From Methylophilus sp. QUAN (lineage in GTDB: Bacteria > Pseudomonadota > Gammaproteobacteria > Burkholderiales > Methylophilaceae), in the NCBI RefSeq assembly GCF_015354445.1, contig NZ_JADKYT010000003.1, positions 62,001 through 126,000 on the forward strand: 64,000 bases of DNA, given 5' to 3'. This document shows positions 56,205 through 64,000 of the stretch, piece by piece. The notes under the pieces are model-generated. The model was not told the DNA's origin and ran no database searches. It saw nothing but the letters and a program-made list of their open reading frames with translations. The translations under genes and the position numbers were made by a program. The first letter of the stretch is position 1. Every line of letters starts with the position of its first letter.

Positions 56205-56663
56205 TCACTCAATAAGTGGCGGTGACATCGGCGGAAAATCCGTATGCGTGACGTGAGATGTCCCTCGCACATGCGCAGCGCCACTCACCGCAGATACGCC
56301 TCGATTAATCAACGCCGCATCCAGCGCCCGAATGACCTGCTCAATATAGCGGCTATTGTTATCTTTCAGTACCTTATGCTCGCCCGTGGCAGTCTTTATC
56401 ACCACAACATAGCTCGTTTTGACAAATAGCCAAGTCATCGCACCAAGCGCAATTAAACAACCGCCCACGACAAATAGCGCGCCTTCGGTCAGCAGAAATA
56501 ATAATCCGATAGAGAGAATGAAAACCGCCAGACTTCGCGGCGGCTCAACCACACCCAGCTGCACTGAAATAATGTCACGTATGTTGTATATATAGCCGCT
56601 GGCGATAAAGCGGCTGTCGCTGATGATGACACCACCATCACTGAAAAATACTTTTCTATCCAT
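56205..56663 (-). CDS. DUF6232-like small membrane protein (paralogue 2)
   Basis: A 152-aa paralogue of the 55264-55641 protein (VFFSDGGVIISDSRFIASG, two helices around 45-82, SYVVVIKTATGEHKVLKD), with about 25 extra C-terminal residues. It converges with the hypothetical gene (11 nt between stops). Function is unknown. Confidence 0.72.
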   Translation of the reverse strand: MDRKVFFSDGGVIISDSRFIASGYIYNIRDIISVQLGVVEPPRSLAVFILSIGLLFLLTEGALFVVGGCLIALGAMTWLFVKTSYVVVIKTATGEHKVLKDNNSRYIEQVIRALDAALINRGVSAVSGAAHVRGTSHVTHTDFPPMSPPLIE

Positions 56664-57009
56664 GGTTTGCTCCTTTAGAGCTATCTAGACGGGGGCGAGT
56701 CAGGGATAAAAGAGCAGCAATCACGAAGACACCCACGCACACTACGTGTTACGTTGTGAATCTATACGACTACAAACGCATGCCACTGAAGTAAAAGCGC
56801 TACTAGGGAAGCACGAGAAAGAGGCTTAAAACGACAACTAAAAACAATGACTTAAGTGAGAAGACCTCAAACAACCACAAAGAGGAGAAGGTAAAGGGGG
56901 GTTCCGAGAGGGTTTGGATTAACTATACGCCCATGCAGGACGCCATGTATATTATTTTCATACGTTAAGATCACTGGCAGTGGCAAGTCGAACCTGCCTC
57001 AATAACGAC
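56664..57009. other. 346-nt gene-free stretch
   Basis: Between the DUF6232 gene (start side) and the diguanylate cyclase (stop side). The plus strand is purine-rich around 56880-56925 (AAAGAGGAGAAGGTAAAGG). I see no RNA gene, hairpin with U-tract or credible ORF; it presumably holds the DUF6232 promoter. Confidence 0.5.
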
Positions 57010-58956
57010 CTACACCGTTTCAACCATAAACACGCCATTTTTGCCGTTTTTCTTGGCTGTGTACATGGCTTTGTCCGCTTGCCGGATCAATTCGGTCGGT
57101 TGCGTCTCTTGAGAATGCTCACTGGTGTAATAGGCGATACCGATACTGACGGTGATATTTAAGGTCACCTGGTTAAAATGAAACGGCTCAGAAATCGCAC
57201 GCAGCACTTTTTCTGCAATCCTGCTCGCGTCAGCGACCTGGCCCACCCCCTCCAGCACAATGATGAACTCATCACCGGCATAGCGGGCCACCGTGTCAGA
57301 CTGGCGCGTGGACTTGTCTATCCTGTTGGCCACTTCGCGCAACAGCATGTCGCCCACATTGTGGCCATAGGTATCATTGACTGCTTTAAAGCCATCCAGG
57401 TCAACAAATAAAATAGACAGCGTGGTTTGATTAGCTTTAGCGCGCTGCACGGCAATAGGCAGAATTTCTTCCAACTTGCGCCGGTTCGGCAGGCCGGTTA
57501 ATGGGTCATTGCGAGCCTCATTTTTGAGCAAGCTTTCGAGTTGTTTTCTATCGGTAATATCGCGCAAAAACGAGGTGAACAGGACTTGCTCATTGATCTC
57601 CAGCACGTTCACTTGCAGCTCAATCGGGATACGTACGCCATCCTTCCTGATCGCCTCCAGTTCGATGCGCTTGCCCATCATGTCAGATTTCTTTTCCAGC
57701 GCGAACCGCCGCATGCCTGCACGATGCGCCTGCTGCAACTCATTCGGGATAATCAGTTTATCCAGCTTGCGGCCGATCGCCTCTTCATCGCCCCAACCGA
57801 AAATATGCTCAGCCTGCTTATTCCAGGCTTTGACAATCCCGTCAGCATCCATGCATACATAAGCATCGTTGGCATTATCCAAAATGGTGCGCAGCTCTAG
57901 CTCTGCGTTTTGCAACAACTGCTCCGAGGCCGTTTTTTCCTGATAGGCTGCCAGCATGGCCTTGTTTGCCTGCTTGAGCTCTTCGGTACGCTGGCTCACT
58001 TTATCCTCCAGCGTTTTACGCAGCAATGTCAGCGCGATTTCTGTCTCTTTGGCGCTTTGAATATCTCTGACAATCGCCACAAAGTAATCCAACCCACCAG
58101 TAGCGGTGAGCTGCTTGGTCACGGTCAGCTCCACCCAAACCACGGTGCCATCTTGTTTAATATATCTTTTTTCGAGCTGATAACAATCTAACTTGCCAGC
58201 GACTAATTGATCCAGCAGGTTTAAATCAGTGTTTAAATCCTCAGGTAAGGTAATATCCTGAAACGTCAGCGTCAATAAATCCGCCCTGGAATAACCAACA
58301 ATGCGGCACAACTCCTCGTTCACTTCTAGCCAGCTGCCGTTTGGCTTGACCATGGCAATGCCGATGGCCGCATTTTCAAACAGGGTTTTAAACTTGCTTT
58401 CGGAGGTTTGAATCGACTGCTTGGCTTCCAGCATACGCTCACGGAACTGCAGCTCCCTTGTGGCAAGATGCGCCAGGTCATTCAGTGCCGCTAACTCTCT
58501 TTCAGTGAGTTTCTTGGGCTTTTCATCAATGACACAGAGCGTGCCTAGTGCATAACCTTCCAGGCTTTTGATCGGGATGCCCGCATAAAAACGGATATTG
58601 GGCGCATTCAATACCAGCGGATTATTGGCAAAGCGTTCATCAGTCAGCGCATTCTCTACAATCAGCTGCTCACCGCTTTCAACGGCATGCGTGCAAAAAG
58701 AAATGTCGCGCGCGGTTTCTGATACCTCAACCCCATGCTTGGATTTAAACCATTGCCGATGTTCATCCACCAATGAAATCAGAGAGATCGGCGTCTCAAG
58801 AATCGTTGAGGCAACGCGGGTAATAGTGTCGAAGAAATCTTCAGGCTCAGAGTCGAGTAACCCTAACGCGTAGAGTTTTTCCAATCGTCGCTGTTCATCA
58901 TTCAACATTTTTGCGCTCACATCTTGTTCGGTATTCAATACCTGAAATAACGTCAC
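57010..58956 (-). CDS. Diguanylate cyclase with GAF and two PAS sensor domains
   Basis: A 648-aa cytosolic protein. GAF (about 30-170; SFCTHAVESGEQLIVENAL), PAS-PAC 1 (about 185-310; TLFENAAIGIAMVKPNGSW), a short coiled coil, PAS-PAC 2 (about 350-475; DANDAYVCMDADGIVKAWNK-type segment) and GGDEF (about 480-645; DPLTGLPNRRKLEE; active site ARYAGDEFIIVLE). AGDEF is a common active variant. There is no RxxD inhibitory site at the usual place (about 5 residues before the motif) and no EAL, so it is a predicted c-di-GMP synthase. It is monocistronic. Confidence 0.9.
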   Translation of the reverse strand: MTLFQVLNTEQDVSAKMLNDEQRRLEKLYALGLLDSEPEDFFDTITRVASTILETPISLISLVDEHRQWFKSKHGVEVSETARDISFCTHAVESGEQLIVENALTDERFANNPLVLNAPNIRFYAGIPIKSLEGYALGTLCVIDEKPKKLTERELAALNDLAHLATRELQFRERMLEAKQSIQTSESKFKTLFENAAIGIAMVKPNGSWLEVNEELCRIVGYSRADLLTLTFQDITLPEDLNTDLNLLDQLVAGKLDCYQLEKRYIKQDGTVVWVELTVTKQLTATGGLDYFVAIVRDIQSAKETEIALTLLRKTLEDKVSQRTEELKQANKAMLAAYQEKTASEQLLQNAELELRTILDNANDAYVCMDADGIVKAWNKQAEHIFGWGDEEAIGRKLDKLIIPNELQQAHRAGMRRFALEKKSDMMGKRIELEAIRKDGVRIPIELQVNVLEINEQVLFTSFLRDITDRKQLESLLKNEARNDPLTGLPNRRKLEEILPIAVQRAKANQTTLSILFVDLDGFKAVNDTYGHNVGDMLLREVANRIDKSTRQSDTVARYAGDEFIIVLEGVGQVADASRIAEKVLRAISEPFHFNQVTLNITVSIGIAYYTSEHSQETQPTELIRQADKAMYTAKKNGKNGVFMVETV

Positions 58957-59033
58957 AGAAACGAAAAAATTAACGCTTCTTAGCTAAAAGTCATGGTTTA
59001 TTGACTGAAAAACAGACTCGCGTCCGCCACAGG

Positions 59034-59060
59034 CATAAAAAAACGGGGCAAAAGCCCCGT
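59034..59060 (-). terminator. Intrinsic terminator at the end of the mau cluster
   Basis: ACGGGGC-AAAA-GCCCCGT with seven or more T after it on the minus strand, 23 nt after the cytochrome c stop. Confidence 0.88.
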
Positions 59061-59083
59061 CAGAATGGAGATCAACCATTTTC

Positions 59084-59431
59084 TTATAAAGAAGTAATCC
59101 ACTGCACCACTTCTTTGAATTCGTCATCGCTCAACTTGCCCGCGTTAGGTGGCATAGGCAACACACCCCAATTACCACGGCCGCCAGTTTTAATTTTTTC
59201 GATTAATGTGGCCTGTACATCCTGGCCTTTATATTTGGCAGCCACGTCTTTAAATGCCGGACCAACCTTGCGGCTATCGACGTTGTGACAAGCCAGGCAA
59301 CCGCCTTTGTCGGCCAGTGCTGTGCCATCAGCCCAGGCGGCTTGTGAGGTCAAACCCAGCGCGGCAATAAACAGCAAGCTGGTAAGGCCAGGCATGGCTA
59401 ACCATGCATATTTTGATTGAGTGTTCATCAT
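59084..59431 (-). CDS. Small class I cytochrome c (c551/c552-like)
   Basis: A 115-aa periplasmic cytochrome: signal peptide (to about AWADG), haem motif CLACH in KGGCLACHNVDSRKVGPAFK, and distal Met in VLPMPPNAGKLS. It follows mauN by about 105 nt on the same strand and precedes a terminator, so it may be the last mau-cluster gene. In strains without amicyanin (mauC), azurin or a small cytochrome c takes electrons from methylamine dehydrogenase; this is a candidate. The start is one of two tandem ATGs (59431/59428). Confidence 0.85.
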   Translation of the reverse strand: MMNTQSKYAWLAMPGLTSLLFIAALGLTSQAAWADGTALADKGGCLACHNVDSRKVGPAFKDVAAKYKGQDVQATLIEKIKTGGRGNWGVLPMPPNAGKLSDDEFKEVVQWITSL

Positions 59432-59535
59432 GAAATCCAGTGTATTTGGTAAGAGAATTCTAATGGTCAATACCGATGTCTGATGGCAAAAATCGGCATC
59501 ACCTACCAGCATTGTCATGCGCCTGAAACAAGCTG

Positions 59536-60384
59536 TTAGTCACTGCTGACGACGGGGATCCCTTTAAAGGCACTTGTTTTTTTAAAACTCAGGTTCATGG
59601 CGAGTGCGCCGGTGGAACACTGGTCCAGGCAAGCCCCGCAGCGGGTACAATCACCATGCGTGACATACGTTGCTTTTTTAGAAACCACTGGCGCCAGCAC
59701 ATGCGGCTCAGGGCAGACTTTGATGCATTCGGCACAGCCGTGGCAGGCGCCTGCCTGTGTGGCTTTGACGCGTAAACGGCCTACCCGGCCCAGCTCGGAG
59801 TAAAACGCACCTACCGGGCAAATATGGCTGCACCAGCCACGGCGCGTGACAAAAATATCGAACAGGAAAATACTGGCCAACACGGTGGCACCGGCGACGG
59901 AACCCCACATCAGTTCGCGCTGGAACAAGGTAATCGGGTTAATCGTCTCCCAGGCCAGGGTGCCGGAAAGCAGCGACAGCAGTAGCGATAACACCAAAAT
60001 CGCCACCCGCAGGTTCTTCGACAAGGTGTAATTGCTTTTGATATTGAGCTTTTGCCGCAGCCAATAAGAAAGGTCAGTCACCAGGTTAATCGGGCACACC
60101 CAACTGCAATAAATACGGCCACCCAACAACAGGTAAAACACGGCCACAATGACCACACCAATCAGGGCAGCTTTGCCCAACGGCGCCCCGGCAAACAACG
60201 ATTGTAGCCAGATATAAGGGTCAGTGAGGCCAATGCCGAACCAGACACTGGAAGACAAATTACCTTGCGCAAAATAACCGCCCGCAGCTAACTCAACGGC
60301 AAAGGCGGCAATAATCAGCAACTGCACGATACGCCGGCTGAATAGCCAGCGATTGCGATAGAGCACGGCTTGCAGGCGTCGCAT
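59536..60384 (-). CDS. mauN: MauN polyferredoxin (NapH-like membrane Fe-S protein)
   Basis: A 282-aa membrane protein of the NapH/MauN group. Four or five helices carry CSWVCPINLVTDLSYWLRQ and CSHICPVGAFYSELGRVG, followed by two 4Fe-4S clusters (CHGCAECIKVCPEP, CTRCGACLDQCSTG). It starts 4 nt after mauM. MauM and MauN are thought to form an electron route for methylamine dehydrogenase maturation or oxidation; they are not essential in all strains. Confidence 0.9.
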   Translation of the reverse strand: MRRLQAVLYRNRWLFSRRIVQLLIIAAFAVELAAGGYFAQGNLSSSVWFGIGLTDPYIWLQSLFAGAPLGKAALIGVVIVAVFYLLLGGRIYCSWVCPINLVTDLSYWLRQKLNIKSNYTLSKNLRVAILVLSLLLSLLSGTLAWETINPITLFQRELMWGSVAGATVLASIFLFDIFVTRRGWCSHICPVGAFYSELGRVGRLRVKATQAGACHGCAECIKVCPEPHVLAPVVSKKATYVTHGDCTRCGACLDQCSTGALAMNLSFKKTSAFKGIPVVSSD

Positions 60385-60388
60385 AGGT

Positions 60389-61069
60389 TTACCAGCGTCC
60401 TACCGATTGCGCGCCTTCAACGCCTAAACCTAACTCACGTGGCAGCACGCGTATGGCCGCTTCCGAGAGCACACAGTGTTTTTCACAGGTGCCGCAGCCG
60501 GTGCATTTGCTGCTATCGACGGTGGGAATCTGCAATACGCCGCGTTCATTTTTAATCGACTTGAGCGAAATCGCCTCACCAATAATCGGGCAGACGCGCA
60601 CACAAATACTGCAAGTGAGGCCTTTGTAATTGAGACAGGTCTCATGCCCGACCAATACCGCCACGCCCATATCGGCTTTTTTAATATCGGTCAGTAATGG
60701 GCTCAATGCCCCTGTCGGGCAGGCACGTGCGCACGGGATATCCGGACACATGCGGCAAGGGTCCCTGCGGCCAACAAAATAAGGCGTGCCGGTCGGTGCC
60801 GGATCACTCCAGCTGGCCAGGTGCAAAATATCATAGGGACAGGCTTCTACGCACAAGCCACAGCGGATACAGGCGGCATTAAACTCCGGCTCAGGCAAGG
60901 CGCCTGGCGGCCTGAGTACGCTGGCGGCACGCGCCGGACGTGAATCGAGCACCGCTTTACCAAACATGGTAATGACGGTCGCCGCGCCTAACTGGCGGAA
61001 AATTTTGCGAAAAACTTTACGCCGTTCAGGCTCGGCGATTTCTGCTGCTACAAATGTTTTGTCGGCCAT
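60389..61069 (-). CDS. mauM: MauM ferredoxin-type protein (NapG-like)
   Basis: A 226-aa Fe-S protein with several 4Fe-4S motifs (CIRCGLCVEACPYD, CRMCPDIPCARACP, CLNYKGLTCSICVRVCP, CTGCGTCEKHC). It has an N-terminal hydrophobic/Tat-like stretch after ERRKVFRKIFRQLG. ATG 61069 has AGGAGG 5 nt upstream; it overlaps the end of mauL by 44 nt, which suggests tight coupling. It probably works with MauN. Confidence 0.9.
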   Translation of the reverse strand: MADKTFVAAEIAEPERRKVFRKIFRQLGAATVITMFGKAVLDSRPARAASVLRPPGALPEPEFNAACIRCGLCVEACPYDILHLASWSDPAPTGTPYFVGRRDPCRMCPDIPCARACPTGALSPLLTDIKKADMGVAVLVGHETCLNYKGLTCSICVRVCPIIGEAISLKSIKNERGVLQIPTVDSSKCTGCGTCEKHCVLSEAAIRVLPRELGLGVEGAQSVGRW

Positions 61070-61550
61070 ATAGAACCTCCTGACGGGTGAGCCTGGGTGA
61101 ATCAGACTTGGAAACAGAAGAGGACACGTTCACAGCATTTACCAGCAAATTGGCGCGAATAATCGGATGTATCCAGCATTGCAGCACAAACTCGCCTTTG
61201 GCATCGGCGGGCACTTGCCAATGGACAGTGGTGCCCGGGGTTTGCACCCCCAGATTCACCATGGTGCCGTCCGGGTAAGTCACATAAATGCTGTGCGAAA
61301 TATCCGAACGGTTGCGGATGGTGATGGTGTCGCCCGGTTGCGGCTCAAAATCCACAGGCGCAAACTCATGGTCAGACAGCGTCATGCGATGACTATGCGC
61401 AGGATCACCAGCAGACTGTTTCAACGGCGCGTGACTCGCCGCGCTACAGCTGGCGAGATACAGTGCCAGCAACACCAGCAAGGCATACAGGCCTATCCAG
61501 GCGGACAGTTTGCGCGATGCGCTCATTAATCCAGGCAAAAACGTTTTCAT
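61026..61550 (-). CDS. mauL: MauL cupredoxin-like methylamine utilisation protein
   Basis: A 174-aa protein with an N-terminal membrane/lipoprotein-like segment (ALLVLLALYLASC, a plausible lipobox Cys) and a plastocyanin-like domain (HEFAPVDFEPQPGDTITIRN, FVLQCWIHPIIRANLLVN). One Cys and His residues that could hold copper are present, but the classic full type-1 set is not certain. It lies between mauG and mauM, its standard place, and its last 15 codons overlap mauM. Confidence 0.85.
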   Translation of the reverse strand: MKTFLPGLMSASRKLSAWIGLYALLVLLALYLASCSAASHAPLKQSAGDPAHSHRMTLSDHEFAPVDFEPQPGDTITIRNRSDISHSIYVTYPDGTMVNLGVQTPGTTVHWQVPADAKGEFVLQCWIHPIIRANLLVNAVNVSSSVSKSDSPRLTRQEVLYGRQNICSSRNRRA

Positions 61551-61583
61551 CTACCCACCACCCTCACGACCATTCAACGATTG

Positions 61584-62609
61584 CTATTCAGGCATCACTG
61601 GTGCCTGCACCTTCAGGGCACCACCGTCCAGACTTTGGATAAAAGCGATCAGGTCACTTTCTTCCAAGTCTGACAGTTCAAACTTTTGCATATCCTTGGA
61701 AAGGCTCTCGCGCTGGATGGCCTCACTTTTGTAATGCTTGATCACGGTTTTCAGGCCACGGATGGAGCCATCATGCATATAAGGCCCTTCAATCGACAGG
61801 TCGCGCAAAGAGGGGGTTTTAAACGCATGCTGCATCAAGGTCACTTGTGCAGGTACTTTGGCGCCCCGGCCTAGATCTTTGCTCGGCAGGCCAATGTCAT
61901 GAAAGCTATCGTCGGTAAACCGCCATGAACTATGGCAAGCCACACAATTGGCTTTATTTTTATCGTTAAACACAGCAAAGCCACGTTTGGCGGATTCGCT
62001 GATGGCCTCTTCGTCGCCTGCTACCCAGCGGTCAAACGGGGCAATATTGGACACCAGCGTACGCTGGAAACTGGCCAGGGCCTGCGTGATCCGCTGCTGG
62101 CTAATACTGTCATCGCCAAAGGCCTGGGTAAACAAGGGGCGATAGCCCTGAATTTGCTGTAAACGACTCACCAGACTGGCGAGGTCAAAATTCATTTCGT
62201 GTGCGGTGGTGATTGGCAACACGGCCTGTGCTTCAAGGGTGCTGGCGCGGCCATCCCACATGAGTGCACTCAACCATGCACTGTTTAATACTGTCGGCGT
62301 GCGACGGGCATTGCTGACGCCTTCTGCCTGCAATGGCAACGTGCGGCCATCACTCCAGCGCTGGTCTGGGGAGTGACAAGTGGCACAAGCCATCCCGCCT
62401 GACCTTGAAAGGCGCTGGTCGAAAAACAGGGTTTTTCCCAGCGTGGCTTTTTCCACGGTCAGGGGGTTAGACAGGGGTGATGGAATACTGTCTGGCCGCT
62501 TGAATTTTTCCCTCGGAGGAAGATTTGCGGACCAGGCAGTATTCGCCACCATCAGCGTGCTTACGATTAGAACCCAATTTCTAAACAAGATTAAGCTTCT
62601 AAACCACAT
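61584..62609 (-). CDS. mauG: MauG di-haem enzyme for TTQ biosynthesis
   Basis: A 341-aa exported di-haem protein of the bacterial cytochrome c peroxidase/MauG family. Signal peptide ([19 protein letters not shown]), haem motifs CATCH ([17 protein letters not shown]) and CVACH ([13 protein letters not shown]). MauG oxidises the MauA precursor to make the tryptophan tryptophylquinone cofactor. The segment [18 protein letters not shown] keeps both Tyr and Met near the position where MauG has its axial Tyr. ATG 62609 is preferred to an upstream start. It is 25 nt after mauA. Confidence 0.9.
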   Translation of the reverse strand: MWFRSLILFRNWVLIVSTLMVANTAWSANLPPREKFKRPDSIPSPLSNPLTVEKATLGKTLFFDQRLSRSGGMACATCHSPDQRWSDGRTLPLQAEGVSNARRTPTVLNSAWLSALMWDGRASTLEAQAVLPITTAHEMNFDLASLVSRLQQIQGYRPLFTQAFGDDSISQQRITQALASFQRTLVSNIAPFDRWVAGDEEAISESAKRGFAVFNDKNKANCVACHSSWRFTDDSFHDIGLPSKDLGRGAKVPAQVTLMQHAFKTPSLRDLSIEGPYMHDGSIRGLKTVIKHYKSEAIQRESLSKDMQKFELSDLEESDLIAFIQSLDGGALKVQAPVMPE

Positions 62610-62634
62610 ACTGATTTTTCTTTGACAACAAGCG

Positions 62635-63198
62635 CTAGCTTGCTTTACCCACAATCGGTGAAATGGTGCAGTGATACGTCATGGCATCATTGTCAGCACC
62701 AAAGCACCAGACGATATCGTTGTTGAACTCAGGGCGGTACACCGGCAATTCACCTTGTGTATTCACGCAGTTACAACGGCCGCAAGTTTGCTTACCACAG
62801 CAGTCACGGTAGGCAATCAGGTAAGTCTGCTGATCACCCGGGTTGTAACAACTGGCCACCCATGAGCTTGGTGACAGACTGCTGCCTGGTGGGCAAGACG
62901 TCAAAGTACCGCCGCAGCAGTCACACAGGTTGCCGTCGATCGTACAATGGCGCCAGTAGTCACAAGCCTTGGGGTCTTTGTCCTGCGGCTTGAAGCCACT
63001 TCTGGTCAGGTTACCCGTGGTAGCTGCCTGCACTTCACCACCCAGGCGTGAGCGGCGGTCTACCGGCAACAATGGTAACAAGGCAGAACCGACCAGGAAG
63101 CCACCCAGGCGGCCGATAAAGCCACGGCGGCCGGTTTTGCTGGCGGTGGTCCGTGCCAGCTTCTCAATTTTTGAGTCAAACCCAGTTTCTTTTTTCAT
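62635..63198 (-). CDS. mauA: Methylamine dehydrogenase light (small) subunit MauA
   Basis: A 187-aa precursor of the TTQ-bearing beta subunit, which oxidises methylamine to formaldehyde and ammonia in the periplasm. It has a twin-arginine signal ([20 protein letters not shown]) and a cysteine-rich mature chain ([33 protein letters not shown]) with the six-disulfide pattern. The two TTQ tryptophans are in DYWRHC-type and [11 protein letters not shown] segments, the latter near residue 165. AGAGAG precedes ATG 63198. It is flanked by mauD and mauG. Confidence 0.96.
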   Translation of the reverse strand: MKKETGFDSKIEKLARTTASKTGRRGFIGRLGGFLVGSALLPLLPVDRRSRLGGEVQAATTGNLTRSGFKPQDKDPKACDYWRHCTIDGNLCDCCGGTLTSCPPGSSLSPSSWVASCYNPGDQQTYLIAYRDCCGKQTCGRCNCVNTQGELPVYRPEFNNDIVWCFGADNDAMTYHCTISPIVGKAS

Positions 63199-63237
63199 TT
63201 CGTTTACTCTCTCCGTAATCAAGACGTGAACCAGCGC

Positions 63238-63873
63238 TTAATGCACTTTGTTCGCGGTCACTTGTTTAAATTTAGGGGCAGTGTTTTCATCCTTGAGGTA
63301 GTTCTGCAAGGTTGAGTGGCCATGACGGATAGTCTCAAACAGGCTTTCTACATGCTCACGGGTATTGCACAGGCCTTTAGCCAGGATTTTGCCGTCCTGA
63401 TCCAGCAACACGCCGTAAGGTACTTTTGATACTTGGTAGCGCATGCCAATCTCGGCAGAAACCACATACAACTCACCATCCAACGGGTGATCCTTGAGGA
63501 ACTGGCGATGCTCAGCCTGGGTACCGTCACTGATCAGAATCACGTCAGTCTCTTCAATCGCTGCCACTGAGCGAATGATAGGCAACAGTTTCTGGCAGAT
63601 CGGGCAGGATGGGCCGGTAAACATCAGCAAGCTTGGGCGGCCCGGGGTGATGGAGCGGCCGACCAGCACTGGCTCGCCGTCGAAGGTGTTCACGTTGAAA
63701 ATCGGTGAACGTTCGCCGACATCCGGACCGTGGTCTATCATCATGGCGCCCAGCGGTGCTGAACGTTCATGTAACAAGCCAATTTGACGGATCACGCCCA
63801 GCATTAATGCTGCCAATGCCAAAAATGCTCCCCACAACAGCACATTTGATGCAATCAAGATTCCACTAGTCAT
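63238..63873 (-). CDS. mauD: MauD thioredoxin-like methylamine dehydrogenase maturation protein
   Basis: A 211-aa protein with one N-terminal membrane helix (ASNVLLWGAFLALAALMLG) and a periplasmic thioredoxin fold with active-site CPIC in FTGPSCPICQKLLP near residue 93 and a cis-Pro region (KVPYGVLLD). It helps form the many disulfides of MauA. Its start overlaps the mauE stop (ATGACTAG), so the two are translationally coupled. Confidence 0.94.
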   Translation of the reverse strand: MTSGILIASNVLLWGAFLALAALMLGVIRQIGLLHERSAPLGAMMIDHGPDVGERSPIFNVNTFDGEPVLVGRSITPGRPSLLMFTGPSCPICQKLLPIIRSVAAIEETDVILISDGTQAEHRQFLKDHPLDGELYVVSAEIGMRYQVSKVPYGVLLDQDGKILAKGLCNTREHVESLFETIRHGHSTLQNYLKDENTAPKFKQVTANKVH

Positions 63874-64000
63874 TTGAATTTCCTTTATAGATTTCTAATT
63901 TATGTTTGGTCGCTGGAAAGCCAACCATCAGGTCTGCCGCCATGTAAATCAGTGACAGCATGACGGCCGAAGCCAATGCAGTCAGGGCTGATTCGATGCT
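63866..64000 (-). CDS. mauE: MauE, C-terminal fragment (cut by window edge)
   Basis: The last 44 codons of a membrane protein, read from the right edge: SIESALTALASAVMLSLIYM then AADLMVGFPATKHKLEIYKG and NSND, with the stop TAG inside the mauD start (ATGACTAG). A hydrophobic helix followed by a polar tail, and the position before mauD, identify it as MauE. It is required with MauD for processing of methylamine dehydrogenase. The rest of the gene, and the expected mauF and mauB, lie beyond the window. Confidence 0.85.
   Translation of the reverse strand, partial: SIESALTALASAVMLSLIYMAADLMVGFPATKHKLEIYKGNSND

Overview
The window looks like the chromosome of a methylotrophic betaproteobacterium of the family Methylophilaceae, most likely Methylophilus. 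The trimethylamine dehydrogenase (TMADH) and ETF proteins read almost like those I remember from strain W3A1. The mau cluster has the W3A1 order (E-D-A-G-L-M-N, no mauC), and the housekeeping genes (miaB-phoH, pyrD, apaH, olsBA-like) are betaproteobacterial in type. All of this comes from reading; no database search was run.

Layout. 0-21 kb is mostly housekeeping: miaB end, phoH, a 583-bp inverted-repeat-ended repeat, GST, pyrD, a 41-aa DUF3149 protein, a giant FAD/Fe-S oxidoreductase, TlpA/HemJ, a TetR-SRPBCC pair, a PfkB kinase, an ornithine-lipid pair, ChrA, TauE, ApaH, a cytochrome c, a PEP-CTERM protein, a nucleotidyltransferase and tRNA-Arg(CCG). Directly after the tRNA (21.03-24.80 kb) is an AT-rich insert (LysR, MFS, hydrolase) with inverted ends and an internal 44-bp direct repeat. 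24.9-50 kb is a methylated-amine block: two paralogous APC permeases, a NarX/NarL-like two-component system with a PAS-only neighbour, a haem-PAS dimethylamine demethylase (HODM/Dmm) operon, tmd with an EtfD-like membrane Fe-S protein, a leucine-rich-variant protein and etfBA, folE2-ribB, an EutQ-like cupin, a TorF porin and an EutR-like AraC regulator. 50-59 kb holds a hydrolase/UmuD-like pair, DsrE, LysR/PNPOx, two DUF6232 genes and a diguanylate cyclase. 59-64 kb is the mau (methylamine dehydrogenase) cluster, running off the right edge.

Together these encode a route trimethylamine -> dimethylamine (TMADH) -> methylamine (HODM) -> formaldehyde + ammonia (Mau). ETF and the EtfD-like protein would pass TMADH electrons to quinone; folE2 and ribB would supply pterin and flavin.

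The most interesting thing I found is a shared promoter design. Eight minus-strand promoters between 28 and 50 kb carry a 28-nt box with a NarL-like 7-2-7 core. In each, the box is followed by exactly 2 nt, a -35-like hexamer, 17 nt and a -10-like hexamer. They precede permease 1, dmm, tmd, folE2, the cupin and the porin. Three of the eight lead first into roughly 85-110-nt hairpin RNAs rather than straight into a gene. The NarL-type regulator at 28454-29092 is the obvious candidate activator. This points to an amine regulon that includes small RNAs or attenuated leaders.
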